Shown: positions 22,760 through 36,745 of the stretch, piece after piece
Layout of the letters: every line of letters begins with the position of its first letter
Numbering within the stretch: position 1 is the first letter of the stretch
NCBI GenBank assembly: GCA_020086605.1
Contig: JACBWW010000012.1
Location: forward strand, 17,116,256 to 17,180,255
DNA: 64,000 nucleotides
Direction: 5' to 3'
DNA from: Lanius collurio
Lineage: Eukaryota; Chordata; Aves; Passeriformes; Laniidae
Program-made: the position numbers and the translations under genes
Notes under the pieces: model-generated
Told to the model about the DNA's origin: nothing
Database searches by the model: none
Seen by the model: only the letters and a program-made list of their open reading frames with translations

Positions 22760-25700
22760 CAAGAAGTTCACAAATATTTTTCCTTTCTGTGTGGAACATG
22801 TTTTATCCATCTGAAGTCACAATCTAGTTATGGTTACAAATCTAGTGGTATTATCCCACCTAAGGATGATGAATGCTGCCACGAGGCTGCAATTGGGAAG
22901 TCTCATGATGTTTCCCAAAGAGCTGGACAGACGAGTTATGCTCTGCTTTTTTCACAAGCAGGTTATAGCTAAGTTTTTTCAAAGGTGCTTAAAGCCGGCA
23001 GATTGGGGTAGGAGTTGTGGGTGGACTATGCTAGTTTAATTTGGAGCATAAGAGCTAACTGCTCTGTAGAGCGTGTAAGTAGTATTTGGATCAATTTTGT
23101 TTATGTTAAGTTACTGGTTACTTAAAACAGGCCACTTTTAAAATGTAAAGTTGAATAAACTTACTTTCCTCTTTGGAGAAGTACGTGAGTTACATACCAC
23201 AGTTTGGGGCTCAAAGATCACAAACAGTGCTTTTCTGAGTACCATATCGCTGTAGTATTTGAATGTTTTTGTGATTCTTGAAAGGGAAGTACAGTCTTTC
23301 TTTCTTCTCCATTGATAATAGATTTGTTTACAAAGGAGAGTCTTACTCAAAGAAAGGTGAGTAGAATCAATGCATCTACCAATGCATCAAAACAGCTGAG
23401 CTACTGTGAGACTGTAGGAAATGATCATGTAAATTTTGCCCCTTGATTTGGTAGGACTTGATACAGCATTGCTCCTCATTCAATAGAGAAGATCCAAGCT
23501 CAAGCTGGCTGTCTTGTCCTGTTGCTGGATACACTCCCTCTCAGACACAAGAGTCTTGCATGTTCAAAATTAAAAAAAAAAAAAATCCACAGCAAGTTGT
23601 GTCAAGCTTTGATTTAGTGTTTTTCAGACAGGTTCTCACTGGAAGTCAGACGATGATGGTGAGAGTCAGCTATTTATGCAAGACAGCAAGACCTGCTGGG
23701 GAGCATCTTTCCCTTCTCTTCTAGTGCTCTGTGTCAGGAGCTGAGTGGGAGGGTCTGTGTCTCAGTGGGTTTCTTATGCTTTTTCTGACTGGGATGGGGA
23801 CCTTCACTTACCTAAAGGACATCTGAACAACTTCAGAGTGGGATTTTACATGACCGGTTCTCTTCTTCTTCTTACTTTGATATTCTTTTTTTTCATTGCA
23901 AAGGGACACGGTGGAAGGGCATGATAAGAAATCTCTTGGACTTGCCGCAGCCTGGAAATGTAGATTTGGGAAATGCTTTCTCTGCTTGTGGGACAGTAGG
24001 TGGAGCTGTTTGTTACACACTTGAAACCTACTCCTTAGAAACTCAAAAATGTCATTGAGAAACGGTTTTCTTTTGCACTGATGGAGTGATGTGTCTCAGC
24101 ACTAATTTGGTCACCTTAGGGATCTGAGATGCTAGTTCTTTAGAGATCTATTAATTTAGATTTTAAACAGGTGTTTAAAAGAATAATGCAGCTTCTTGAA
24201 TGCTGTTTTATCTGTCGAGTCTTTATTCTGCTATTAATGTAATTTTCCATACTGATCAAATGGAGCAGCTCTGTCCTGTTGTGCTGGTGCACATGGCCCT
24301 TCCAGTTTTGTCCCTACACAGATATTTGCAATTAAAATGCTTATATATTTAATATGATTCATTTTATATTGATAATGTCACAGTGTTAGAGTTGTTAACT
24401 TACTTTTTTTTTTTCTTTTTTGCTTTACCATTATAAAAGATTCTTTTTAAACATAGTCCTTTGGAGGACCAACATTCTTCTCCATACCTCCATTTTGCCA
24501 AAGTGATGTAAGTTAATTTTTCTTGCACTGAACAAATAGAGATCCAAGTATCAGCAAAACAACCTTTGATTAGTTTCATTTACGTACAGGCTCTCAGTTT
24601 GACTTACCTGAGATGGCAGAGCTTAGCCTCAGAAAGGACGAGCCTGTTTGTATTTTACCCTTGCTTTTCAGTTCTTTGTCTGAATGAGGATCATGTAGAT
24701 CCAAAGAGATAATCCTTTTGCAGAGGGTGGTCCAGGAGTTTTCTTTGAGAACTGTCATCTCTTGCAAAGGCCTCTGGCTCCTTCCCTCTTTGATGAACTG
24801 CTGTGCTCCCTGCTGTTGGAGGTGTTCTGCAAGAGCTTTCTCAAGCCCTTTTGGTGGTGAAATCAAAATATTTGGCTTAAGGGAAGCTGACGCTGTAACT
24901 GAATTTACATTGGTGAATTTATGTTGCTTGTTTGCAAGTTTAAAGAGCAAAGTTACTGAACTAAGCCAGAGAATCCATAGTAGTAATAGATATTCTTCTG
25001 TTTTCTTTTGCTAATGAAAGCAAATAAAACGGTAATTGCAGTTTCTTTTGGCAATCTGTAGTTAATAACAATCTTTGATAAAAATGAACTTCTTTCACAT
25101 AATAACCTTCTTTCCAGTGCTGGCAGGTGAGAAAATTAAAGTAAGCATATAATTTAATTTTCTGCAGCAGGTAATGTAGCAGAACATTATGGTACGCAAT
25201 CAAGAGCACAAGCAAAATATTACTTGCAGGTTTTATTTTCTTGGTGTTGTACTGGACATCAGTTACTAAGGTTTATTGGTGAAATAATCACGTTTACTGG
25301 AGAAATAATAAAAAATAAACAGCAGTATGTAATTTGCAGAACCCCTGGGTTCTCTTGCTTAGTTAACTGTAGACTCAGTAAAACTATTCTTGGAAACCAG
25401 AGGGATCTGCTTTTACAGTATTACATAACAACCAGCTGAAGTCAGGGATCTGAAACTTAAAAAATAATAGCAGCAACAGTAGCTCAGCATCTCATAAATT
25501 ACCTAATGACTTCTAAAGCGAATTACTCAGTAATGAAAAAATAGCAGTGCATCATTCGTTATTGCTATTATTCATCTTATCACCAGCTCTGGAAGACTTC
25601 AGGATGTTCCATGAATACAGGATTGTATCTTATTCCAGTCATTTGAAAGCTCTGGTGTAGGTGATGGTGTCTTTCTGTAAGTCAGTGATACTAGATTACT

Positions 25701-28700
25701 CATTTCTGAAATACTTTTGGCATTTTCTTGGAATGTGATTGTTTTCATAAAAGAAGGAGTTCCTGCAGGCATATCCCCTTTGATTTTGAAAATCTGAGCG
25801 AAACATTTGGCCACAATTTTGGCAGTTTGTACTTCATGAGGAAAACAAATTGAGCTGCTTTATGGAGAAAGCTTTGGAAAATGTGGTTAGAACCAAACCA
25901 ATTGTGTCACGTTCGCTGAATTTACAGAAAAGCTGTTATGATGCTTTGGAGGTATAAATTATCCCATTTAAATCAATTCAGATGGCAGTAAGGTTGCCCT
26001 TAGTGTGAACTATTTTTCTGGTCATCAAAATGTTTAAGGAAAGAAAAGTAGCAGTCTATTACTAGGATTTGACAGGAAAATGAAGTTTCTTTGTGAAATG
26101 ACTATCAACTTGGTTTTGATTACTTCCTTTCATTTTCTGTAACATGAGTGATTGGACTTGTCAGTGAATTAGTACAACTAAATTGCTTTCTAAGGATGGG
26201 GGAATAATTAAAAAAACAAACAAAAAAAAAAAAGCAAAAAAACCACCAAACTCAACAAAGCAAAAAACCAGAATTTTGAGCAGAGAAGCTTTCTGGAGAG
26301 TTTCTGAGTGTGCTATCTGAGGAAGAGGGAAAAAAAAGGAGCACTGCAGGAAGATAAGGTCAGTTAGTGACTGCAAAAGAAATTTTTTGCTTTGGCTTTT
26401 TTTTTTTAATACTGGGAGAGTTTAGAAGAGTTTTCACATCAATCTCTCACTGTGTGAGGGCTGCCTTAATTGGAAGTGTCAAGAGTAAGTTTTAGACTAA
26501 ATCAGTAAAGAGAAATTAGTCTCCAGAACCAGATGGCAATTGCTCACAGGCTCTACAGGAGCTCAAAATTGAAGTGGTTGAACTGTGGCATGAAAATTGT
26601 CTCCTAAATTGTTCTTGATACCAGGAAAATTAATGCATTTGATGTGTGATGCTGGTTTCTAAAAGGGGATGCAGGAATGGACAAGCTGCACACCAGGAAG
26701 GCTGACTTCAATACTCAAAGAATAATGAAGTTGGTAAAGAAAATAGTCATACTCAAATCAGGAATACTGGGGAGGAATCCACCTGATTTTGGAGGCAAAG
26801 TCACTCCTTGCAAATCGAGCAGAGAGCCTCGAAGGATCTGACAAATGTGAATTATGGGGATCAAGTTGCTGTACTGCACTTGGATTTAAAAGGTTTTCAG
26901 AGAGTTCACTCAAAGGAAGCCCTTGAGGAAACTGTTGAGCAATAAGAGGGAATGTATGTAATGGGTGGAATACTTATTTTTAATGATCATGCCAATCAGA
27001 AAAATAGGATTAAATGATCACTTTTCTTAGTATTAGATTATTACTGGATTTCCTTTAAAAACTGTGAGAAATAATAATGAAACTGGCAAATTTGCTGTGA
27101 AAAATTGCACTGAGACTTCTGATCCATAGTGATAGGGCAGCAAAGCAGCATGTGAGACTGTTGATAAGTTCAGTTTTTTTATACACATACATGGACATAT
27201 CTGGACAAACACACTGATGTTTCAACAGGTGATATGTTTTCTTAATTTTAAGAAAAGCAACAGACATACCTACCAACTTTAAGGCCCTTGTAATACAAAT
27301 GTTTTGGTAGGGAGAACTCAATCCATCACAGAGAAAGTGTTAATGATCATCTTAATGTCCACTATTTGAAAAAGTTGGGCCCAGTTTATGATTCATGTTA
27401 CATTTAGGAAGGTAATTTCAGCCATTTGAGAAGACTAATAAAGCATTTTTATTTTGCTTCTTTATTCAAATGTTTATAGCCATTTTTGCTTATTAAATGT
27501 TGAAAAGATTTGTGATGGAGTCACAGATATGTAGAAAATTATTTATTTAGGCCTACACAGAGCCAGAAAATGATCCTATTGTAGCTTAAACTAGATTCTT
27601 AAAATAGATTCAATTGTTATATTTTCTTCTATAGAAGCTTAACTGTGCATGGGGAAAATATATCTCTTGTGTTTGAGGAAGATAAAATTTTTATAGGCAT
27701 GCCTGAATAATTTGAGCAAAAGAATATGTGATGAGGTGGTTCATGGTTCAGAAGATAACCTTGCCACCATTTCTAGCAAAACTTTTTGATGTGGTTTGGA
27801 GCTCAGCTGTTTTTCTACAGGTTGCAGTGTTTCATGTATGTTTTGCTTATTCTGGAGAGTATTTGAATGCCATTGTTTTATTAACATAATAAAAAATATT
27901 TTTAGCTCTTTGTTATATTATATTCTCAATAGGATGAGAAATTATAATAGATTTGGTATCATCTTACCTTAGGTTTAAATTAAAGTATGTTTTCAATTTT
28001 TAATGCCATTATCTCTGGCAACAAAGAATAAATTAAAATGCATCCATTATGTTTATCTCCTATAGCACTTTTCACTTGCAGGTATGATGGTGCCCTCCAG
28101 AGAAATTGGGTAAATGTTGTCAATTCCATTTAGCAAAAGAAAAAAGAACAAAACCAGTGCTCTGGAGGATTGTATTATTAAGGAATTGTGTCCAATTTCA
28201 ATTAATCCATTAGCGTTTGTTTAAATATTTAAAAAACAGTAGCCATAACATCTATAGTTTATGTCATACTCCATTTGTAAGAGTTAAATTTCTAGTCTTC
28301 AACCTTTTTGCTGTTTTCTCTGCCTAATTCCATAGTATTAATTGTTTCAATTTCCAAAAAACTTTGGGAAAAAAAAATTCTCATTAAAAACAAGAATATG
28401 AAGAAAAGGTCATGATGTTATCAGGAGGTTAGAAATAAAGAAGTGTTCTAGATTAGAAACTGCGACTAAATTAATAAGTAGGAACAAACTGAATTTTCAG
28501 CTTTAGTTAGATGCATGTGGGGCTTCATATTAAAGGACTTCTGTTCATTAGCTTATTAAGCAATAATTTAGAAATTAATGGCAAGATGTTCAGAAGCAAC
28601 AGAAGGATTTCAATTAGGTGAAGTCAAAGGTGTCTGCAAGGATGAAGGTAATGGTTTATTTCAAGTTCTGACTGGATTGTTTGGGGTTTTTTTATTTTGT

Positions 28701-29976
28701 TTTATTTTTTTCCCCTCTTTTTTTCTGCTTTTTATGCCCTTTTGACAAATGCTGGTCAATGCCACGTGGATAGAGGGACCTAACCAGGTGTGCTGTACTG
28801 AGTTTGAAAACTCATGGGAAATAAGTAGGAAGATGCCTCATCAAAAACTGTGCCTGTGCAAGGCAGGCACTGGAGGATGTAAAAATTATGACGAAATGTA
28901 GTGCTGATGTTCTCGAAATTCTACTGTCAGTCTGAAGGTGCCTTCTTGCCTGAAATAGTCATTGCTTCTGATCAGGATAGGAGCTAATAGATAATAATGA
29001 GAGCTTTCATTAGCAGCTTTCTGGTTAAAAGAAACATGAGAGTTTGCCTTACAGAACAGACAAGAGAGGACACAATGAAAGTACAGGAGATACTACATGG
29101 TATAGAATTAAATGTTCTTGTAGTTCTTTTTGATAACGCATGTACCATCATCAACTTTACACTGCATAAATCCAATTATTTTTGCATGGTTAGGCCAGGG
29201 AATTAATTTTTCAAACAATACTGAAGCTCAGATTTAACAGGATTTTTGAACAAGCAGGCAAGCAACAAAAATTCATTTTACGAATCCTTGATGCAATAGC
29301 AAAATGCACTCTATGAAGAATAAGTCTATTTCTACAGACAGGAGCAGGGAGGGAAGATGAAAGACCCCAAACTTTTGTTGTTCCAAAAACTCCTGCCCAT
29401 CCCAAGTGTTACATGGACCATAGACCACAATGGAATTTACTTTCCAAGCCTAAAGTCTGTCACTTCACAACTGTTAGTCACTAAACTGAAATACGGAGGA
29501 GAGGAACAGTACAAGGAATAGACAGGGAAGGTACCCTGGTCAAAGAGAGGGAGATATGTGTGAGCTTCAAAGCCTGTTACAGACAGCCCAGGACGCAGCC
29601 TTGACAAACTATTGTAATGTTGATTGCAGGTTTTGGTTATGTGCATTTTAGAAGAAAAAAAACGGGTGACATTTAATTGTGAGATTGAGTTTTTAAGTGA
29701 AGGCTGAATGAAGAAGCTGTTGAGATAAGTTGCTCGCTGCTGTTTAAACAATTCCCTGGAAATGTTTTAAATGTTCAATTTTAAAAGTTTAAACATCTCC
29801 CAAGCTTGATGTGTGTGAAAATCCAAATTCAGAGAGGGGAAGGAAGGAAATGATAATGCTTCAGAATAACAGCAAGAGCACAGTGTACAGCAAGTATTCT
29901 ATATGTCACCTGCTTTTTGCACATGGGTTTGGGCTGGCGTGGAAAAAGCATGGTTTATGCAAGAGCATTCTGATTT

Positions 29977-29993
29977 GTATATATATATATATA
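29977..29993. repeat. Short (TA)n microsatellite
   Basis: A run of alternating TA dinucleotides in AT-rich sequence. Confidence 0.75.
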
Positions 29994-32900
29994 GTTGCAA
30001 AATAAATTTCTATGCTAGAGTACCTGATATCTTTGCAATATGCCAGTGAATTCCTTGATCTCTGGCAGACAATTAACAATACCAGGTGCTCCAGAGTCAA
30101 TATAAAGGAATGCACTCAGTGCTCTAATGCTCAGGAGACTGAGTGAAAGCCTTAAGGGAGGCAGATGATTTTTAATTAACTCAGGCTGAGAATTTTGCTG
30201 GAAAAGATCACCAGAATAAGAAAATTAAATTAATATATTGGAGAATCTGAAACTAAAAAAAAAGCAAAATAGATTTTTGCTTCTACTTAAGCAAAATGTG
30301 GCATAATCAGGTTTAAAATTCATATTGGTGAAAAAAGTAACAGAGACAGTATTTATTTAGCAGTATTTGAGTGAATAAGCATTTTGCTTATGAATGGTGA
30401 AATTTATTTCCATAGGGCAGTACTATAATGACACCTCCATAGCTCCTTTTCCCTTGGCAACATTTGGAAATGTGAAATGAAGTGGGAATTGTTACTGCAT
30501 AGTTAGGCCTAGTGTTAGATGTGGTAAATGTTACTGACCACACTTCTCTGAAATGAAATCAATGCTCTCAGAAATGCATCAGTTGCCATGACTTCCTTTC
30601 TGGATGTGCCAGCACAAAGCCTCCCATGAGAACAGGTGTGTGTAGTTGTTGCTTGCACATATTATGGGATGGATTGGTGCATTAGCAGAAGGTAGATAAA
30701 CAGGGGGAGCAAAGGTGAAGGGTGAAGTTGTTTCTTTGTGCAGTGTTACAGCATATGTACTGTTAGCTGATGACCTGCAAACACACAGGCTGTTGAAGGG
30801 AAGGAGTAAAAGAAACCACAAAACAAATATTAAGAATAAATTGTTGGTGCTCTGGGAAGGCTATCCTAAGTAAAATGTTCAATCCTATACAGTGTATTTT
30901 AATGTAAGCGCATGTCCAAGCTTAAGAAAGATATCTCCCTGTGGGGAAGAGGAATATTTTCACTGACTTGAAGGCAACTTAGCTTGAGTTACTGAATTAT
31001 ATAATTGCCCTTAAGGGTCCACTTTCAATGGCTTGATTAAATAGTACATATCAGGATAATTGGCACTGGGAAGTCAGAGACGTCTTAGAAATACCCAGCC
31101 TGCTAATTAAAATCAATGCCATTGCTCTTACCACTTTTTGTTCCTTCCAAGTGGCAGGTTCTGTTATGCTTGCTGTATCTGATGTAGTGTGTAATATTAA
31201 GATACTGAAGTAGGTGAATTTTGTGTCACTCATATTGGGTCACGTGCATTCATACCAGTGTTGTGGGTGATGTTAATGGCTTTTGTTATGCCCTTTATTG
31301 AAGGGCAAAGCCCCTTTCAATCTCAGAAGTGAGAATCAGGGTCCTAATTAAATTTAGATGCCATGTTTTTATTTTTATTAGGTTGTTTTGGGGTTGGGGC
31401 TTTTTTTAGTAGTGTTAACCAGGAAGTCAAAAAGAGTCACTTGTACTTTATTGAATAGAAAATTAGATCTCCTTAGATAAAATCCTTGCATGCTCTCAAA
31501 GAGTTTGGTTGAGATTTTGTTTGTTATAATTGCATAAACACAAATGAAACAGGCATATAATACTTACTTTAAAATGTTTCTCCAATTTATGTAGCTTACT
31601 TTATTCATACTGCATCTCTGTTTCTTTGATTTTTTACAAACTTGCCTTTATGTACTCTTGATTAAATAATAAATCTGGAAATTTCTACCCTCTCGTAAAC
31701 AAATATCTTATTGTTAAGGGTTTTGAAGAAGTTGGAGTCATTGATGACTTTTGAGGAGGTTATTGAAGAAACTTCTCAGCTACAGAGAAGAGGCAATTTA
31801 TATAGTTGACTTCAGCACAGCATTTTCTTTAACTTGGATATTTGTAGTACAACTTTAGGATAGAGGAAAAAAAAGTGTAAATATTCTGGTATAGTGTGCT
31901 GAATTTAACCCATTTTAATGCAGTTTGACAAGACCTGATACGTACTAATTAACCATAGAGAGTAAAAACTCTATTTGATCAATGCTTTTGGATGTTTAAA
32001 TTTTGAGATATGCAAAGAGAGAAGAAGAGAGGAAAAAAATTAAGGGACTTGATTTTCAGGAAAGGCTAAGCCTTCACTGAAAAACAAGCTCCAGTAAAAC
32101 ACCTGTCATTCTACATCCCATAACTGAGGAGCCAAAAATCTGATCTTTAACATCCTACTCAAGTTATACGCAGTACATGAAATGTATGATCGAATATTCA
32201 CCTACACCTTTACAGAGGACATTCAGAAGGCAATTTTGAAAAATCTGTCCTGAACAGAGAGTGCAAATGACCAAATCTAATAATGACATTGGGTCTTTTT
32301 ATTGCTTTGCATTGCTTGGTTTGTACTCTGGGGTTTAGCTGGGCAGTGTGCAGTCAAAAATCTCTGAAACTGCTGCTAGCTTTTATAGTATCACTACAAT
32401 TCTTTATTTATTGAGTGTTATTTGAGCTTAGTTCATTTTCTAGCTATTGAGTGTAACTGATGTTGATCTGTCCCATGTGAGCCTTAACTGGTATTTTTGC
32501 AAAGTTAGAGTTTCAGTTTTTTAAGTGTGCTGGGGAGCTTAAATGTATTTGTAGAGTGCTTTAAGTACCTCTTGGGCACAGAGTGTGGTAGCACTTTTCA
32601 GAAATGAACTCAGCAGCAGTCAAGGGAATCTTTGTATCTTCAGTGTTTCTTACAAGGAGGAAATATTTCAGATGCTACAGCTTTGTCCATAACTGATTGT
32701 GTGTTAGAGCCTGTGCATGCTTTGCCTGTAATGCAGAAAGATAAATGCTTTGCTTTAATTCCTTGCTGATTTCAAATAATGTTTTTTATAAATCAACTGC
32801 TCTTCTCAAGTCTGCCTCTGGTTTTTGAAGTAAGGCTTTGCTTTGATTTATAAACTATTGATTGTATTCAGAGCTTTTGTTTTATCTTCTTTTGTAGTTA

Positions 32901-33420
32901 CACAGATACAACCAGCATACTGAATTCCTCTAAAGCTTTGTTTGTGGTTTTTTTTGGTTTTTTTTTTTTTTTGCTCCATGGGAGAGTCCTTGATTTTAAA
33001 TGTTGGTGCATTCCAATTTGTGTTTCAGGGTTTCAGAGCTCTCAAAAATGTTATGTATAATTCACCTTTTGCTTTAGGAATGAATTTGTGCAACTGTTTT
33101 TGTCAGTAAAATTAAGCATCTGTCAATCAAGATTTTTAGAAGATTTTTGTGTTTTGCTGTACATTCTAAAATCCTGCCTTTTTTATGTCTGACTTACACA
33201 TTGTGCCACAGTAACGGCAATTTGCACCTTTAGCCTACAATGGTGGTTTGAAACAACCTTGAAATGTTCAGGAGCATACTAAAGAATTGTGTAAAAAATC
33301 ATATAGCCTTGTATGCAAAGAAAGCCATCATCTTGCTATCTCAGCATTTGCTTGTGTTTTTCATCTTTTGACTAAGTATAAGTGGCTGCTAAACTTCCAA
33401 CAACTAACTCTTGGTTACAT

Positions 33421-33464
33421 GCTTCTTCCACCCCTGCTTGTGAGGAAGCAGGGGTGGAAGAAGC
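33421..33464. repeat. Perfect 19-bp inverted repeat with 6-nt loop
   Basis: The arms GCTTCTTCCACCCCTGCTT (33421-33439) and its exact complement (33446-33464) flank gtgagg. The arms are GC-richer than the surroundings. The stem breaks at the next base pair and then has two more pairs. It would form a stable cruciform or RNA hairpin. The stem is short for a classical microRNA precursor. Confidence 0.9.
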
Positions 33465-36400
33465 TTGACTTTTGGTTCTTGTGGTCCACCTTTTGACCCT
33501 CTATGATATATTTTCTTAATTTAACTTGCACCTTTTCCGGGATTTAGACAGAAAATAAATAAAAATGTAAAAGCTGTAAGAAGTGTGGCATAGGATGGAA
33601 GTGATCAAACAAACAGAAAATGAATGGTGATTGCTTTGCTTTCTTTGGAAGGGAAAGGAATGGGAAGGCAGCTCCACGGTTAGGGAATATTTATAGAAAA
33701 CATAAGTATCCCTTTTCTAAGCAGTAAAATATTGGTTCAATATGAATTTTAGAACTGTTTTGAAGGAGATCTCCACTTGCATTTCTCTTACCTTCTAAGC
33801 ATCAAGTTGGTCCCTCCTTAGTCTTTTCACATATTTGCAACTAATTATATAAAACTAAACTGAACACTTAATTTCTTAGAAAGAAATTTCTTTTCTCAAC
33901 ATTAGAATTTTTAATTGTTAATTGTATAAATGTATAGTTTTTAATTTTGTTGTTATAGTTCCCACTGGAGGATCTTCTTCCACTTGAAATTTAATTAAAT
34001 GCATTTTGATATTTGTTATAAATCAACCAATATTTAAGTTACAGAGATAGTCCCTTGAGATGACTTAATCATGCAAGTTTTGAAGTCCTGAATTTATGGA
34101 TATACCAATGCTTTTATATTCTAGTTATTTTGAAAGATTAGTGTTTCATAGTCACTCTTCTTTTTTTCCTTAAGAATAAATACTTGGTTTTGAGAACCAG
34201 TTGTTACTTTAAAAGCAGTAATTCTCCTTTTGATGTATTTAATTTTAAATCACTTACAGTCACACATCAGAAGCAGATTGAGTCTGTAATTCAGGTGATA
34301 GTGCATCAATGCAAAAGAGGGCTTTAGGAGAGGACTATCTGCTGACAGTTCTCTGCCCACAGACTGTCACTCCAGCTGCTCAGCCAGAAGGCAAATCCAA
34401 GCTACGTGTATCTATGAGGAGAGCAGCTTGGTAGAGCTTTGGTTTCATTCGAAAGCATGGTAAGGGAAGGAGGAATTAATCAAAGTACAAACATCTGCTA
34501 GGCAGCAGCAAAGTCTGAGAAAATGTGTTTGTCTTTTCCTGAGAGAATCCATAGTTTAACTCTGTACCAATTTTTTACTGCTAATTAAAAATTGACCATC
34601 CTCTGGTAACATTTCAGGCCATAGCTACAAAGGTGTAGCTTTTGTCTCCATGTTCCATTACCCCGTCCATCTTCTTGGACCACAGCTGATAAAATTCCTG
34701 GAGTGACACCACCATGAATCAATGCGGTGATGTGGAGAATTAAATCAGTTATGTTCAAAGCTGTTTCAACTAACTGGTGCAAATTACAGTCTGATTGGGA
34801 ATGCTTTATAAAGCTAAATTTTAAGTTTACCAGTCCAAAATATGTCTCGAAATTAAGTGGGTGTATGATATACTGATGTTCTAATGTTACTTCAAGGAAA
34901 ATTTTCAAAAGTCCATGCACAAGTCTTCTGGCCCAGTGATTTCTTTTAAAAGAAAAAGAATTCCTAATCAGAAGCTACAGTTTTGGAGCAAGCCTGCTCT
35001 TCCTCCCTTATCACACTATGGTTTACAGGCTGGTTTTGGTGTGCACAAACTAGATTCCTTTTGGAAGTAACTAAGTCGATGTTTCTGAACCAGTGAATCA
35101 CACAGGCAGACAGGTTCAGACTGTGTGCAGTGTGGGAATATTTGGTGCAGAGAATCACTCTGTCTTCCCTGAAACAAAGCTGCAGAACTACATGCTGTGG
35201 AGGTGTAGGCCTTCAGCCTTGACTAGTTCAGGCTACTGATCTGCTCTTGATGCAAGCAGATCTCACAAATTCAGACACGGCCAGAGGGTCTGTGCCAAGT
35301 ATGCAAACCAAGTCTGGGGTCTGACTGTGCCACAAACTCCCCACAGGGGAGATGTCTTCCATCTGCTGCTTTTGAAGAGGGAAAATGCTCAAGGGAAAGA
35401 AGAGAGGCATTGGATATCTGAATAGTACTGTCCACAGAAGAACTGAATAATACTATTTGAAACTCTTTTGTTGTGAAAAAATCAGAACAAGATGATATTT
35501 TTAAAATTCAAAATACATTATTTTAAAAATGGTGAAGAACCATTCTGTCTTTTCCAAATATGCACCACCTAATCATCTTTCTGAATTCTAATAGTGAATT
35601 AGGTGAATTTCCATTTTTGAAAAGCTTTTCTGTTATTTCAATTGTTTTGCCATTCACCAAAAACATCCCACCAAAGTATGTTTGCTGTACTTCAAATTGA
35701 TAGCTGATTGGGAAGATCAGAGAGCACAGACAGGCTGAGAAGAGGAATGAAATGGCAGCTTTATGAAGTTCTCCTTCATCCATTCCTCTCTGGAACAGTT
35801 CACTGACCTTAGCTTCCTGTGTCTGGGTTGAGGCATACTATCAAGGGCTAAGGAAGATTAACTGGGCTTCTTAGAGCTGTAGGAGCATCTGCATGAGAGG
35901 ACTTTAATTTATCTCTAGTTCCTTAATATGCTGTTTATCTGGTAACCTGTCTGTCTTTCCTCTTCTCTAGCTGAATTGCCTTGTCAAGAAAATCCATAGT
36001 ACTACATTTCCATGGGGTTGGGGTATGGAGAGTACTAGGTGGATGAGAATCCTGGTCTTCATTTGCAAGGGATATTGAATAATGCAGTTTATCTATAAGT
36101 ATAGGCATGCTCACACACATATTCAGAATAAAACTTAATAGCAGCACCTCTAGTCAAAGCTAAAGAGTAAAGATGGTTATTTTCTAAAAAATATCTGAAT
36201 TATTTGGGGGTTTTGGTTTTCATGGTTGCTTTCTGATTTTCTTTCAGTACTGTATATTTTTTGTATGTTAAAATATCAGTATGTTATTAAATTTGCAGAA
36301 ACTTTCCTATAATGAAAAGTTTCCGGATTAAGTTAAGAACATCAGCTGTAAGACAGCCAAAGTATTACAAAAATGTTTACTGAAGATTGTGTCTTTGTTA

Positions 36401-36689
36401 AATACAGATGTTTCTATGGGAATAGTATATGCCAGTATTTTTTTAAAGGACTACCCCAAATATGTGTGTTGGAATGAGGAGGTGGAGGTGCTGTCAATAT
36501 TTCTTGCCCCCTTGCAGACATTTGTCTGGTTTGTAAGAAAAAATAGGATGCTGCTTTCAGAAGGTATTAATATTGTTGATATGAAGCACACCAGGGTAAC
36601 ACATCACGTTAAATATAAAGTATATTCTGTGAAAATAGATTCTTTTGTCTGCCAAAGTACTTCCCTTGTGTACAGTACAGGTGTGTGGT

Positions 36690-36745
36690 AATTTTAAGCT
36701 TCTAAGCTTAAAATTTTGTTTGTTTCTCTTTAAAACAAACAAAAT
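36690..36745. repeat. Two adjoining perfect hairpins
   Basis: A 12-bp inverted repeat (36690-36701 with 36704-36715, 2-nt spacer, AAGCTT in each arm) shares its last bases with a second 13-bp inverted repeat (36713-36725 with 36733-36745, 7-nt loop, ATTTTGTTTGTTT arm). Both stems are perfect but AT-rich. Confidence 0.85.

Noticed and set aside
35935..35980. Good + strand splice-acceptor-like tract (tctttcctcttctctag)
   Set aside because: The sequence after it does not encode a recognisable MYRIP segment and has no matching donor. Isolated acceptor-like tracts are common in introns.
34585..36147. Cluster of minus-strand open frames (111, 64, 60, 86 and 70 codons)
   Set aside because: Some look protein-like and one has a pyrimidine-rich acceptor, but donors are poor, stops fall inside and no consistent exon chain could be built.
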